Shown here: piece after piece, positions 52,026-59,045 of the stretch
Layout of the letters: each line of letters opens with the position of its first letter
Numbering within the stretch: position 1 is the stretch's first letter
Source of the DNA: Nibricoccus aquaticus
GTDB lineage: Bacteria; Verrucomicrobiota; Verrucomicrobiia; Opitutales; Opitutaceae
Length of the DNA: 64,000 nt
Assembly: GCF_002310495.1 (NCBI RefSeq)
Contig: NZ_CP023344.1
Coordinates: 2,356,001-2,420,000, forward strand
Direction: 5' to 3'
Program-made: the position numbers and the translations under genes
Notes under the pieces: generated by a model
Told to the model about the DNA's origin: nothing
What the model saw: only the letters and a program-made list of their open reading frames with translations
The model's database searches: none

Positions 52026-52060
52026 AAAAAAAAACCCCCTCGGCGCGGCGCCAGAGGGGG
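52026..52060 (-). terminator. Attenuator terminator of the ilvN leader
   Basis: On the minus strand CCCCCTCTGGCG pairs with CGCCGAGGGGG (one bulged T, 3-base loop) and is followed by nine T residues (52034-52026). It lies 38 bases before the ilvN start and 20 bases after the leader stop. Its 5' arm can instead pair with CGCCGAG at 52096-52090, an antiterminator. The geometry is that of amino-acid attenuators. Confidence 0.93.
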
Positions 52061-52079
52061 AAATTGATTTTGGTTTGAA

Positions 52080-52172
52080 TCAAGATCCGCTCGGCGAGCC
52101 CGTGCGTACGACTGCGACGACCACGGAGACGTGGGCGGAGGCGATGGCGGATTTGGCGGAGGAGCGGATCAT
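52080..52172 (-). CDS. Valine-rich leader peptide of the ilvN attenuator, 30 aa
   Basis: An ATG at 52172 opens a 30-codon frame that starts MIRSSAKSAIASAH, contains VSVVVAVV (six Val in eight codons) and ends RTGSPSGS with TGA at 52080. The composition and position mirror the ivbL leader ahead of ilvBN in Escherichia coli. GATCCGCTC at 52170-52162 pairs perfectly with GAGCGGATC at 52092-52084, forming the 1:2 stem that brackets the valine codons. When Val-tRNA is low, a ribosome stalled in the Val run would free CGCCGAG to form the antiterminator. A TTGACG (52217-52212) upstream may be the -35 element; no good -10 was seen and the ribosome-binding site is weak. Confidence 0.85.
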   Translation of the reverse strand: MIRSSAKSAIASAHVSVVVAVVRTGSPSGS

Positions 52173-52281
52173 TGACGGAACGCAGGCGAGGCAAACTGCG
52201 GAGAGGGGATGCGTCAAGGCCGGGGGTTAAGGAGGGCGTGAGGGCGGGAGGACGGACGGAGAGGATGCGCGATGGGGAAGG

Positions 52282-52312
52282 ATTAACCGCGGAGGCGCGG
52301 AGAGCGCGGAGC
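52282..52312. repeat. GCGGAGGC-type repeat
   Basis: ATTAACCGCGGAGGCGCGGA and further GCGCGG units; fourth copy of the family at 2834, 13076 and 14412. It lies in the gap 52173-52535 between the leader and the zinc-ribbon gene, where otherwise only the hairpin at 52497 is recognisable. Confidence 0.7.
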
Positions 52313-52496
52313 GGTGGGGAGGTGGAGAGACGGGCGTTGGTGGTGAGGGGACGGGTGAATTTTTTTGATAGGAGGATCGTGGCGCGACGAGGAGGAGAGG
52401 GCGTGGCGGTACGTTGGGCGATGGGGGCGGTACTTGATAAGTCCCGGTCCGGGGGAGGGCGGGAGCCGCAGGAGGTCGAGCGTGGATCGCTGCCGA

Positions 52497-52528
52497 ACAA
52501 CGCGCACGGAGTGCGTGTTCCACCTCAG
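52497..52528. repeat. Variable-stem hairpin repeat (GAGGTGGAAC type)
   Basis: AACGCGCACGGAGTGCGTGT plus T forms a stem and is followed by CCACCTCAG. It is the partner of 27994-28023; the stems differ in sequence yet remain self-complementary. Confidence 0.7.
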
Positions 52529-52535
52529 AGATGTT

Positions 52536-53639
52536 TCAGCGGCTGCGGAGCCAGAGGAAGGCGGCGATGGCGGCGAGGACTGCGCCGACGACGAGGGCGA
52601 TTTTGAGCCAGCTCTTGGGGTAGCGGCCGGCGATGGTGCCGGTGTAGCCGTTGATCACGACTTGGAAGGGTTTGCCGTGAAAGGTGTAGGTGAGCAGCCA
52701 GACCGGGACGAGGATGTGCTTGAAGGTCTGGGCGCTGTAGTCGGAACGGACGTACAGGTTGCGGTGGGTGTCGCCGGGGACCTGGCCGGCGCAGCGGCGC
52801 TCGGTCTCGGCGTCCATTTTCTTGCGGGCGAGGTGGGCGGCGTTGCCGAGGTCGAGCTGGTAGCGTTCGACGACCCAGCCGGAGAGGAAGCCGGCGTTGT
52901 AGGGTTTGAGATCTTTGGTGGGGAAGGGCTCTACCTGCGGGAGGAGTTCGGTATCGATGCCGCGGGAGGCGGCGACGAGGGTGTCGTCGAAGGCGTGGCG
53001 GAGATTACCCGCGCTCGGTTGCCAGCGGACTTTGCGGACCTGGCGGGTCTGGCGGTTGCCTTTGCTGTCGGTGTACGACTCGGAGACGTAATAGTAGTAA
53101 CCGCTCTCGGCGGTCCACTCGGCGTAAACGGCGGCGTCGAAGGTCCAGTAGGGGATGTAGAGGCCGTGAAGGGTGTCGGTCATGGCGCGCGTTTTCAGCG
53201 CGTTGGGGGCGAACCAGTGTGAGCCGTACCATTTGCGGATGGATTCGCGGACCTGGGTTTCGCTGATGCGAAACTCAAGCAGGCTTTCGGGGCGGATGGA
53301 CTCTTTGATTTCGTCGTACGGGACGAGGGAGGAGGAGCCGCAGAAGTCACAGTTCTGGCCGACGCGGCCGGCGTCGAAGACGGAGATGGCCTGGCAGCTC
53401 TGGCAGCGGACCTGGGTTTTCTCGGCCTGCCAGCCGCGCGCGGAGCCGGGGAGCGAGCGAAGAGCGGCGAGGAGATCGTGTTCTTTGATGACCTCGGTGC
53501 CGGAGGCGGAGAGCTCGATGTCGGCGGGAGAGGTGGTGCCGCAGAAGCCGCAGACGAGGGCTTTTTTCGCGGGATTCCACGTGGCCTCGGCGCCGCAGGC
53601 GGGGCAGGAGAATTTATTGTGGGCGACGGCTTCGGGCAT
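52536..53639 (-). CDS. Zinc-ribbon membrane protein, 367 aa
   Basis: The N-terminus carries two zinc ribbons: FSCPACGAEATWNPAKKALV with CGFCG (residues 10-35) and VRCQSCQAISVFDAGRVGQN with CDFCG (residues 78-102). A beta-rich middle follows with LHGLYIPYWTFDAAVYAEWT, and a single C-terminal membrane helix (WLKIALVVGAVLAAIAAFLW) close to the end. Such TFIIB-type zinc-ribbon proteins are often encoded beside SPFH-domain proteins, as here (55109-56230). Function is unknown; a membrane-associated complex with the SPFH protein is a reasonable inference. Its first 36 residues and the matching DNA are nearly identical to the start of the next gene upstream, showing a partial duplication. Confidence 0.85.
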   Translation of the reverse strand: MPEAVAHNKFSCPACGAEATWNPAKKALVCGFCGTTSPADIELSASGTEVIKEHDLLAALRSLPGSARGWQAEKTQVRCQSCQAISVFDAGRVGQNCDFCGSSSLVPYDEIKESIRPESLLEFRISETQVRESIRKWYGSHWFAPNALKTRAMTDTLHGLYIPYWTFDAAVYAEWTAESGYYYYVSESYTDSKGNRQTRQVRKVRWQPSAGNLRHAFDDTLVAASRGIDTELLPQVEPFPTKDLKPYNAGFLSGWVVERYQLDLGNAAHLARKKMDAETERRCAGQVPGDTHRNLYVRSDYSAQTFKHILVPVWLLTYTFHGKPFQVVINGYTGTIAGRYPKSWLKIALVVGAVLAAIAAFLWLRSR

Positions 53640-53709
53640 GGTCGAAAAGATGAGTAGAGACGCGGAACAGGCTGCGCTGAGAGGTGGTGTTTGGAGAAAG
53701 CGTGCCGGA

Positions 53710-54183
53710 CTATTTCTTCGCTGACGCGGAAAACATGAGCCATGCGATCAGCGCAAAAATCCCTGCGGGAAGCCAAAGTATGCCGGCGTCGCGGCCTTTG
53801 AAAACGCCGACTACGCACAGCACGGCAAGGCCGGCGAAGCCGAGCAGGAGCAGCCACCAGACTGCCCTAGCGATCGAACCGAGGGTGGAGAACACGCCGG
53901 ATTTTTTTGCGTCGGACGAGATATCGCGCAGACCGCGCACGAAGGAACCGGGATCTTGTTGTCGGTCGGCGAGGCGACCGGCGAGTTTGCCGATGAGCGA
54001 TTGGTCGAAGCTGGCCGGATGCGTGAGTGTCTGGAACGATGATGGGGTCGCATTCTCCGACGATTCCTTTGGGAGGATCGTGCCGCAAAAGCCGCAGACG
54101 AGGGCTTTTTTTGCGGGATTCCGCGTGGCCTCGGCGCCGCAGGCGGGACAGGAGAATTTATTGTGGGCGACGGCTTCGGGCAT
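53710..54183 (-). CDS. Short zinc-ribbon membrane protein sharing its N-terminus with the 367-aa protein
   Basis: The start at ATG 54183 aligns exactly with the neighbouring gene: MPEAVAHNKFSCPACGAEAT, one change (Arg for Trp), then NPAKKALVCGFCGT. The remainder of the 157 residues is unrelated to it: a polar linker (QTLTHPASFDQSLIGKLAGR; QDPGSFVRGLRDISSDAKK) and two membrane helices (AVWWLLLLGFAGLAVLCVVG, ILWLPAGIFALIAWLMFSA). The shared segment is also close at DNA level, with about five differences in 100 bases. This suggests a recent copy of the 5' end or domain shuffling. It lies between the 367-aa gene and a lipoprotein gene on the same strand. Confidence 0.85.
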   Translation of the reverse strand: MPEAVAHNKFSCPACGAEATRNPAKKALVCGFCGTILPKESSENATPSSFQTLTHPASFDQSLIGKLAGRLADRQQDPGSFVRGLRDISSDAKKSGVFSTLGSIARAVWWLLLLGFAGLAVLCVVGVFKGRDAGILWLPAGIFALIAWLMFSASAKK

Positions 54184-54233
54184 GAACCAAAGAATTGCGG
54201 AGGAGGTGAATGGCTGGCTAGCCAAAGAGCGGG

Positions 54234-55067
54234 TCAGTGAAACTCAGACTGCGCTACAAAATTGCCTTCACGGTCCGAGATCCGGGCAGTGTAGCCGCTT
54301 GGTATCTGATCATATGTTATGCGGTAGGCTTGTCCGGCTTTTGATTCGAAGTGAAGAACTGCAGATAAATTTGAAGCGCCTGTGGCAGGCAGTGCCATTG
54401 TGATAAATGTTTTGATCGTTCCAACCGGTATATTCAAAGGGGTTGAGGTCGATTTCCAGCCGTAGTGCACGTCTTCATCGTTTATCTGGGATATGCGGAT
54501 CTTGGGGGTTTTATCTTTGAGAAAGGCCGTATTTTTGGCCGGTGGTTCCTGCTGTAACGTCGCTATTGTTGCAAAGAGTTCCGCGTGTTTGGGCTCACGG
54601 TAATCGGGCGAAAATTGGGGGATGTCTTTTCCTGAAGCGGATTTTTTTATGCGCTGGTACTCATGAGCCCAGCTCTCTGGACGGCCGAATCGAGATTCTG
54701 CGACAACGAATGCGTTGGTTGCCTTGAAATATTCAGGGTGTTCGAAGCTTAAAACAGCAGCCGTCTGCAGGGGATCTTTATCGATTTTCAACTCAAGGGT
54801 CATTCGGAACCTGTACCTTGCTTTTCCTGAAATCCGATAACGTCCTTGCTGGTCTGTGTATGTCTCTTGGATTAAAGCGGAGTCATCTGAATGATCGCTG
54901 CGAGCGGTCACTTTTACCCCTGCAACAGGCTGGTTGGAATCGTAGTCACATACGATGCCTTCGATCGTTATCTCCGTGTCTGGCGGATATGACATCGTGC
55001 CTGTGCAGCCGACCAAAAAAAGGGCAGCGAGTGTGACAATGATGCCCCATCTCCACGCAATTAGCAT
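54234..55067 (-). CDS. Lipoprotein with N-terminal carboxypeptidase-regulatory-like domain
   Basis: The 277-aa protein starts at ATG 55067 and has a lipoprotein signal (GIIVTLAALFLVGC, lipobox LVGC, Cys 21). An Ig-like fold resembling CarboxypepD_reg follows at residues 30-100: DTEITIEGIVCDYDSNQPVA, GVKVTARSD, YTDQQGRYRISGKARYRF. The last 170 residues were not recognised (FSPDYREPKHAELFATIATL; KIRISQINDEDVHYGWKSTS). Codon use is distinctly lower in GC than most of the window, which suggests horizontal origin or weak selection. It sits between the SPFH gene and the zinc-ribbon pair on the same strand with short gaps, so it is likely part of that cluster. Confidence 0.75.
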   Translation of the reverse strand: MLIAWRWGIIVTLAALFLVGCTGTMSYPPDTEITIEGIVCDYDSNQPVAGVKVTARSDHSDDSALIQETYTDQQGRYRISGKARYRFRMTLELKIDKDPLQTAAVLSFEHPEYFKATNAFVVAESRFGRPESWAHEYQRIKKSASGKDIPQFSPDYREPKHAELFATIATLQQEPPAKNTAFLKDKTPKIRISQINDEDVHYGWKSTSTPLNIPVGTIKTFITMALPATGASNLSAVLHFESKAGQAYRITYDQIPSGYTARISDREGNFVAQSEFH

Positions 55068-55108
55068 GGTTTTGTCAGAGCGGAATTTTTTAGAATTAGT
55101 TCCAAAAA

Positions 55109-56230
55109 TCAGCTCCGCAGAAACTCATCCAGCGCGGCGCGGGTGATGCGCCAGGTGGAGCCGATTTTTTTGCCCTTCAAGGAGCCGTCGGTGAGCGTGG
55201 CGATGACGTCGGTTTCTTCGACTTTCAGGATTTGCGCGACGGCGGCGGGGCTGAGGAGTTCGGGAAGGCCATTATTGGCGGACGCGGTGGCGGAGGGGAT
55301 GTTGGTGACGCTACCGGGCGTCGAGGCGACGGTGACGGGAGTGCCGCCGGCGGGTGGAGTGCCTTGGGGCGCGAACATGCCGCCGGGCTGGTTCATCATC
55401 TGATTCGCGAGGCCGAAGCCCATGGCGATCTCGGCGGCGGAACCGGCGGCGCCTCCGCCGTTACCTTTGCCGAGGCCTTCGGCCATTTGGAGTTTCACGT
55501 AGTCGTTGAGGTTGCCGATGGCGGCCATGCTCGAGCGTTTGTCGATGGCTTGCTCGACCTCGGGCGGGAGGGAGACGTTTTCGACGATGAAGCTGACGAT
55601 CTCGATGCCGTACTTTGCGATGATCGTAGGATTGATGAGCGGGCGGAGCGCTTCGCCGAGTTCGCCGTAGCGGGAGGCGACGTCGAGGACGGGGACTTTG
55701 GCGGTGGCGAGTGCATCGGTGAAAACACTGACGACGCGTGAGCGCATCGTGTCGTTGAACTCGTCGAGGCGGAACTGGTGGTCGGTGCCGGCGACTTCCT
55801 TGAGGAAGGTTTTCACGTCGACGATTTTGAAATCGTAGGTGCCGAAGGCGCGGGCGCGGACGATGCCGAAATCGGCGTCGCGCATCATGATCGGGTTGGA
55901 GGTGCCCCACTTGTTGCCGGTGAAGAGGCGCGTGTTGACGTAGTAGACGTCGGCTTTGAAGGGGCTCTCGAAGCCGTACTTCCAGCCTTTGAGCGTGGAG
56001 AGGACGGGGATGTTGTCGGTCGTGAGCGTGTGTTTGCCGGGGCCGAAGGTGTCGCCGAACTGGCCGAGGTAGATGAACTGGGCGGTCTGCGATTCGCGCA
56101 CGATGAGCTGCGCGTTGCGTTTGATTTCCTTGTCCTCGTCGGGGAAGCGCCAGGAGAGCGTGTCGCGGGAGTCGTCTTCCCACTGGATGATTTCGAGGAA
56201 CTGCGTCTTGAGGTAGTCGAACAGGCCCAT
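55109..56230 (-). CDS. SPFH-domain protein with C-terminal excisionase-like HTH
   Basis: The 373-aa protein lacks a clear membrane helix. The SPFH/band-7-like domain spans residues 20-230: DTLSWRFPDEDKEIKRNAQL, IVRESQTAQFIYLGQFGDTF, GPGKHTLTTDNIPVLSTLKG, FGTYDFKIVDVKTFLKEVAG, and VPVLDVASRYGELGEALRPL. A coiled region (EQAIDKRSSMAAIGNLNDYV) and a Gly/Pro-rich linker follow. The last 60 residues (LSPAAVAQILKVEETDVIAT, LTDGSLKGKKIGSTWRITR, AALDEFLRS) look like an excisionase/MerR-type winged HTH. The SPFH part belongs to the virion-core-protein-like group seen beside zinc-ribbon proteins. The fusion suggests a membrane-scaffold protein with a peptide- or DNA-binding end. Confidence 0.88.
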   Translation of the reverse strand: MGLFDYLKTQFLEIIQWEDDSRDTLSWRFPDEDKEIKRNAQLIVRESQTAQFIYLGQFGDTFGPGKHTLTTDNIPVLSTLKGWKYGFESPFKADVYYVNTRLFTGNKWGTSNPIMMRDADFGIVRARAFGTYDFKIVDVKTFLKEVAGTDHQFRLDEFNDTMRSRVVSVFTDALATAKVPVLDVASRYGELGEALRPLINPTIIAKYGIEIVSFIVENVSLPPEVEQAIDKRSSMAAIGNLNDYVKLQMAEGLGKGNGGGAAGSAAEIAMGFGLANQMMNQPGGMFAPQGTPPAGGTPVTVASTPGSVTNIPSATASANNGLPELLSPAAVAQILKVEETDVIATLTDGSLKGKKIGSTWRITRAALDEFLRS

Positions 56231-56412
56231 GTGCGTCTGAGTATTTTCTGAAGTGAGCGGCGCGAGTGAGAGAACGTCAGCAAAAGCTGGCGGAGTTGGC
56301 CGCGATGGGACGGACCGTAGCGCGTGCGGCGCGGATGTGGAGACGGAACTCGCTGCGTAGAAAAAACGCTGATGCGTATAAAGCCGCCGGCGCGAATGTG
56401 TTCAACGGGCCC

Positions 56413-56444
56413 AAAAAAAGCGCAGGCGTCGGGCCTGCGCTTTT
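56413..56444 (-). terminator. Rho-independent terminator of the DUF2846 gene
   Basis: Stem AAAGCGCAGG / CCTGCGCTTT with an 8-base loop, followed on the minus strand by TTTTTTT (56419-56413). It lies 22 bases after the DUF2846 stop and separates that gene from the SPFH gene. Confidence 0.9.
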
Positions 56445-56465
56445 CAGCTAAAGATAATTTCTTGA

Positions 56466-56969
56466 TCAGCGATATTCAGGCGCCTCAATTTCGTCGACAG
56501 GGACAAGATTGAGTTTCTTCGCTTCGAAAAGTCCTTGCTCGGGAAGGACCTTCAGCAGGCGGCCACCGCCCTTCCACATGCCGGGAACGATCTCTGTTTT
56601 GAAGAAGGCGGAGTCGCCGGCTTTGAGGTCGAGTTCCGCTCCGCTCTTTTTGTCGTCCATCTCGATCGCATATTTGCCGGGATTTAGGGCAGCAATAAAC
56701 ACGCGGCCATTGCCGATGTTTACCAGGTCTTTGCCATCAATCATGACGGTTGGGCGGAGAGCTCCGCCTACGAAATTACTTTCGCGGTAGATAACCAATA
56801 GAGCTTTCTGATCACGCGGGACCGCATCGAGTTTTGCGATGACGGCGGGGTTGTCGGCCTTCACGCCGGGAGATGAGGCGCAGCCGGAAAAGAAGATCGA
56901 GCTGAGGATGGCGAGGAGTCCTAGTGTGCGGATGCGGAAGACTCGAGGGGATGTGCGAATCGTAGACAT
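56466..56969 (-). CDS. DUF2846 lipoprotein
   Basis: The start at ATG 56969 (MSTIRTSPRVFRIRTLGLLA) is chosen over a long upstream frame that would overlap the promoter region and ettA. The 167-aa protein has a lipobox (LSSIFFSGC). The DUF2846 domain follows: KALLVIYRESNFVGGALRPT, VMIDGKDLVNIGNGRVFIAA, LNPGKYAIEMDDKKSGAELD and a C-terminal KVLPEQGLFEAKKLNLVPV. Members are small envelope lipoproteins of unknown function. It is divergent from ettA and upstream of the SPFH cluster but isolated from it by a strong terminator. Confidence 0.88.
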   Translation of the reverse strand: MSTIRTSPRVFRIRTLGLLAILSSIFFSGCASSPGVKADNPAVIAKLDAVPRDQKALLVIYRESNFVGGALRPTVMIDGKDLVNIGNGRVFIAALNPGKYAIEMDDKKSGAELDLKAGDSAFFKTEIVPGMWKGGGRLLKVLPEQGLFEAKKLNLVPVDEIEAPEYR

Positions 56970-57168
56970 GGGATGGGTTGAGGTTGGATAGGGCGGTCCA
57001 CCGTATTCTCGCCGCCAAGGGAGGTGGCCGCGGATTTCGGCGCATTTCAGTCCGCAGGCAATCGGGAAAAGTCGTGCCACCGATCTTTCAGCGGCGCCGT
57101 AGCGGGATAAGCGAGTGACGTGCATCTCGTTTGACGGCTGTCGCCGCGGGGTTTCACCTCTTCGTCTC

Positions 57169-58854
57169 ATGGCAAAACCCGATGAGCCCAAGGTGATTTT
57201 TTCGATGATCCGCGTCTCGAAGAAAATCGAGCGCAAGGAAATCCTCCGCGACATCTCGCTGTCGTTTTACTACGGCGCGAAGATCGGCGTGCTTGGTTTC
57301 AACGGCTCGGGAAAATCCTCGCTGCTGCGCATCCTTGCCGGGCGCGACAAGGAGATCGACGGGCATGTGCATTTTGAACCCGGATACGCGATCGGGTTTC
57401 TTGAGCAGGAGCCTCAGCTGACGACGGGCGCGACGGTACGAGCGTGTGTCGAGGAAGGTGTGAAGCATTTGACCGATCTCACGGCGGCTTACGATGCGAC
57501 TTGGGATGAGATCGATGCGGCGAAGACAGATGAGGAGCGCGATGCGATCACCAACAAGCAGGGCGAGCTGCAGGAGAAGATCGATGCGGCGGGCGCGTGG
57601 GACGTGGGGCCGCAAGTGGAGATGGCGATGGATGCGCTGCGGTGCCCGCCGGGCGATCAGATCGTGGACAATCTTTCCGGCGGTGAGCGGAGGCGGGTGG
57701 CGCTGGCGCGGCTGTTGTTGCAGAAGCCGGCGATCCTGTTGCTCGACGAGCCGACGAATCATCTCGATGCGGAGAGCGTTCACTGGCTGGAGCAACATCT
57801 GGCGCGTTATGAAGGCACGGTGATCGCGGTGACGCATGACCGGTATTTTCTGGATAACGTGGCGCAGTGGATTCTGGAGCTGGCGCATGGACATGGAACA
57901 CCGTGGAAGGGGAATTATTCGTCGTGGCTGGAGCAGAAGCAGGCGCGGCTCGCGGTGGATCAGCGCACGGAGGATCGGCGGCAGAAGGCGATGGCGCGTG
58001 AGCTCGCTTGGATTCGTCAGTCAGCGAAGGCGCGTGTGGCGAAATCGCAGGCGCGCATCAGCGCGTACGAGGCGATGGTCAAAGAAAACAATCCTGAGAA
58101 GGAGAAGGAGTTTGAGTTGCTCATTCCACCGGGGCCGCGGCTGGGATCGCTCGTGGTTGAGGCGAATAATATTTCGAAGAGTTACGGTGATCGCGTGCTG
58201 TTTGAAGGCGTGACGTTTTCGCTGCCGCCGGGCGGCATTGTTGGCGTGATCGGGCCGAACGGTGCGGGCAAGACGACGATGTTCCGCCTCATCACGGACG
58301 CGGAGAAACCGGACTCAGGTGAGCTGCGGGTCGGGCCGTCGGTAAAGATCGCGCACGTGGATCAGTCGCGTGACTCGTTGCCGGATGGGCAGACGATTTT
58401 TCAGGCGATCAGCGACGGCGAAGAAATTCTGCGGCTGGGAAATCGTGAAGTGAATGCGCGGGCTTATTGTGCGCAGTTTGGTTTCACGGGTGCGGATCAG
58501 CAGAAGAAGGTCGGCGTGCTTTCGGGTGGTGAACGCAATCGCGTTCACTTGGCGCGGCTGCTGAAGAGCGGCGCGAACCTGATCCTGCTCGACGAACCGA
58601 CGAACGATCTGGATGTGAACTCGATCCGCTCGCTGGAGGAAGGGCTGGAGAATTTCGCGGGTTGCGCGGTGGTGGTTTCGCACGACCGCTGGTTTCTCGA
58701 CCGCGTGGCGACGCACATCCTGGCGTTTGAAGGCGACAGCGCGGTGCAGTGGTGGTCGGGAAATTATTCGAGTTATCTCGAGGATTACCGCCGTCGGAAG
58801 GGCAAGGAGGCGGAGCAGCCGCATCGGATCAAGTATCGGAAGCTGACGCGGTGA
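57169..58854 (+). CDS. ettA: Energy-dependent translational throttle protein EttA (ABC-F)
   Basis: The start at ATG 57169 gives MAKPDEPKVIFSMIRVSKKI; an upstream in-frame start adds 18 residues. The 561-aa cytoplasmic protein has two ABC domains: Walker A GFNGSGKSSLL and GPNGAGKTTMF, signatures NLSGGERRRVALARLLLQ and VLSGGERNRVHLARLL, Walker B LLLDEPTNHLD and ILLDEPTNDLD. An EttA-type arm/linker contains the SWLEQKQARLAVDQRTEDRR region, and the C-terminus ends in YRKLTR. EttA binds the ribosomal E site and gates the first elongation steps according to ATP/ADP ratio. It has no membrane domain, in keeping with ABC-F. It is divergent from the DUF2846 gene. Confidence 0.95.
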   Translation: MAKPDEPKVIFSMIRVSKKIERKEILRDISLSFYYGAKIGVLGFNGSGKSSLLRILAGRDKEIDGHVHFEPGYAIGFLEQEPQLTTGATVRACVEEGVKHLTDLTAAYDATWDEIDAAKTDEERDAITNKQGELQEKIDAAGAWDVGPQVEMAMDALRCPPGDQIVDNLSGGERRRVALARLLLQKPAILLLDEPTNHLDAESVHWLEQHLARYEGTVIAVTHDRYFLDNVAQWILELAHGHGTPWKGNYSSWLEQKQARLAVDQRTEDRRQKAMARELAWIRQSAKARVAKSQARISAYEAMVKENNPEKEKEFELLIPPGPRLGSLVVEANNISKSYGDRVLFEGVTFSLPPGGIVGVIGPNGAGKTTMFRLITDAEKPDSGELRVGPSVKIAHVDQSRDSLPDGQTIFQAISDGEEILRLGNREVNARAYCAQFGFTGADQQKKVGVLSGGERNRVHLARLLKSGANLILLDEPTNDLDVNSIRSLEEGLENFAGCAVVVSHDRWFLDRVATHILAFEGDSAVQWWSGNYSSYLEDYRRRKGKEAEQPHRIKYRKLTR

Positions 58855-58937
58855 AATGTGCGGTGGGTTGAGCGTGTGACGATGGGATTGACTGTGGTTA
58901 TGCGCGACGGGGCTCGCGCCTCCATCGGAGAAGAGCG

Positions 58938-58964
58938 GGCGACACGGAGGTAGTCCCTCCAGGG
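58938..58964. repeat. GGAGGTAGTCCCTCC hairpin repeat
   Basis: CGACACGGAGGTAGTCCCTC continues to CAGG. Copies are at 7016 and 41934. It occupies the gap between ettA and the transglutaminase-like gene. Confidence 0.7.
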
Positions 58965-59045
58965 TAGCGGTGACCCTCGCTGGCGCCCATGGCTACTGTA
59001 ACTTCGCGTTGCGGGCGGCATGGGGCGAGCTAGCGTTTTTGCTCC

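Noticed and set aside
52365-53222. Plus-strand frame opposite the zinc-ribbon gene
   Set aside because: It is the antisense of the zinc-ribbon protein, with Gly/Val/Glu-rich low-complexity sequence and no domain.
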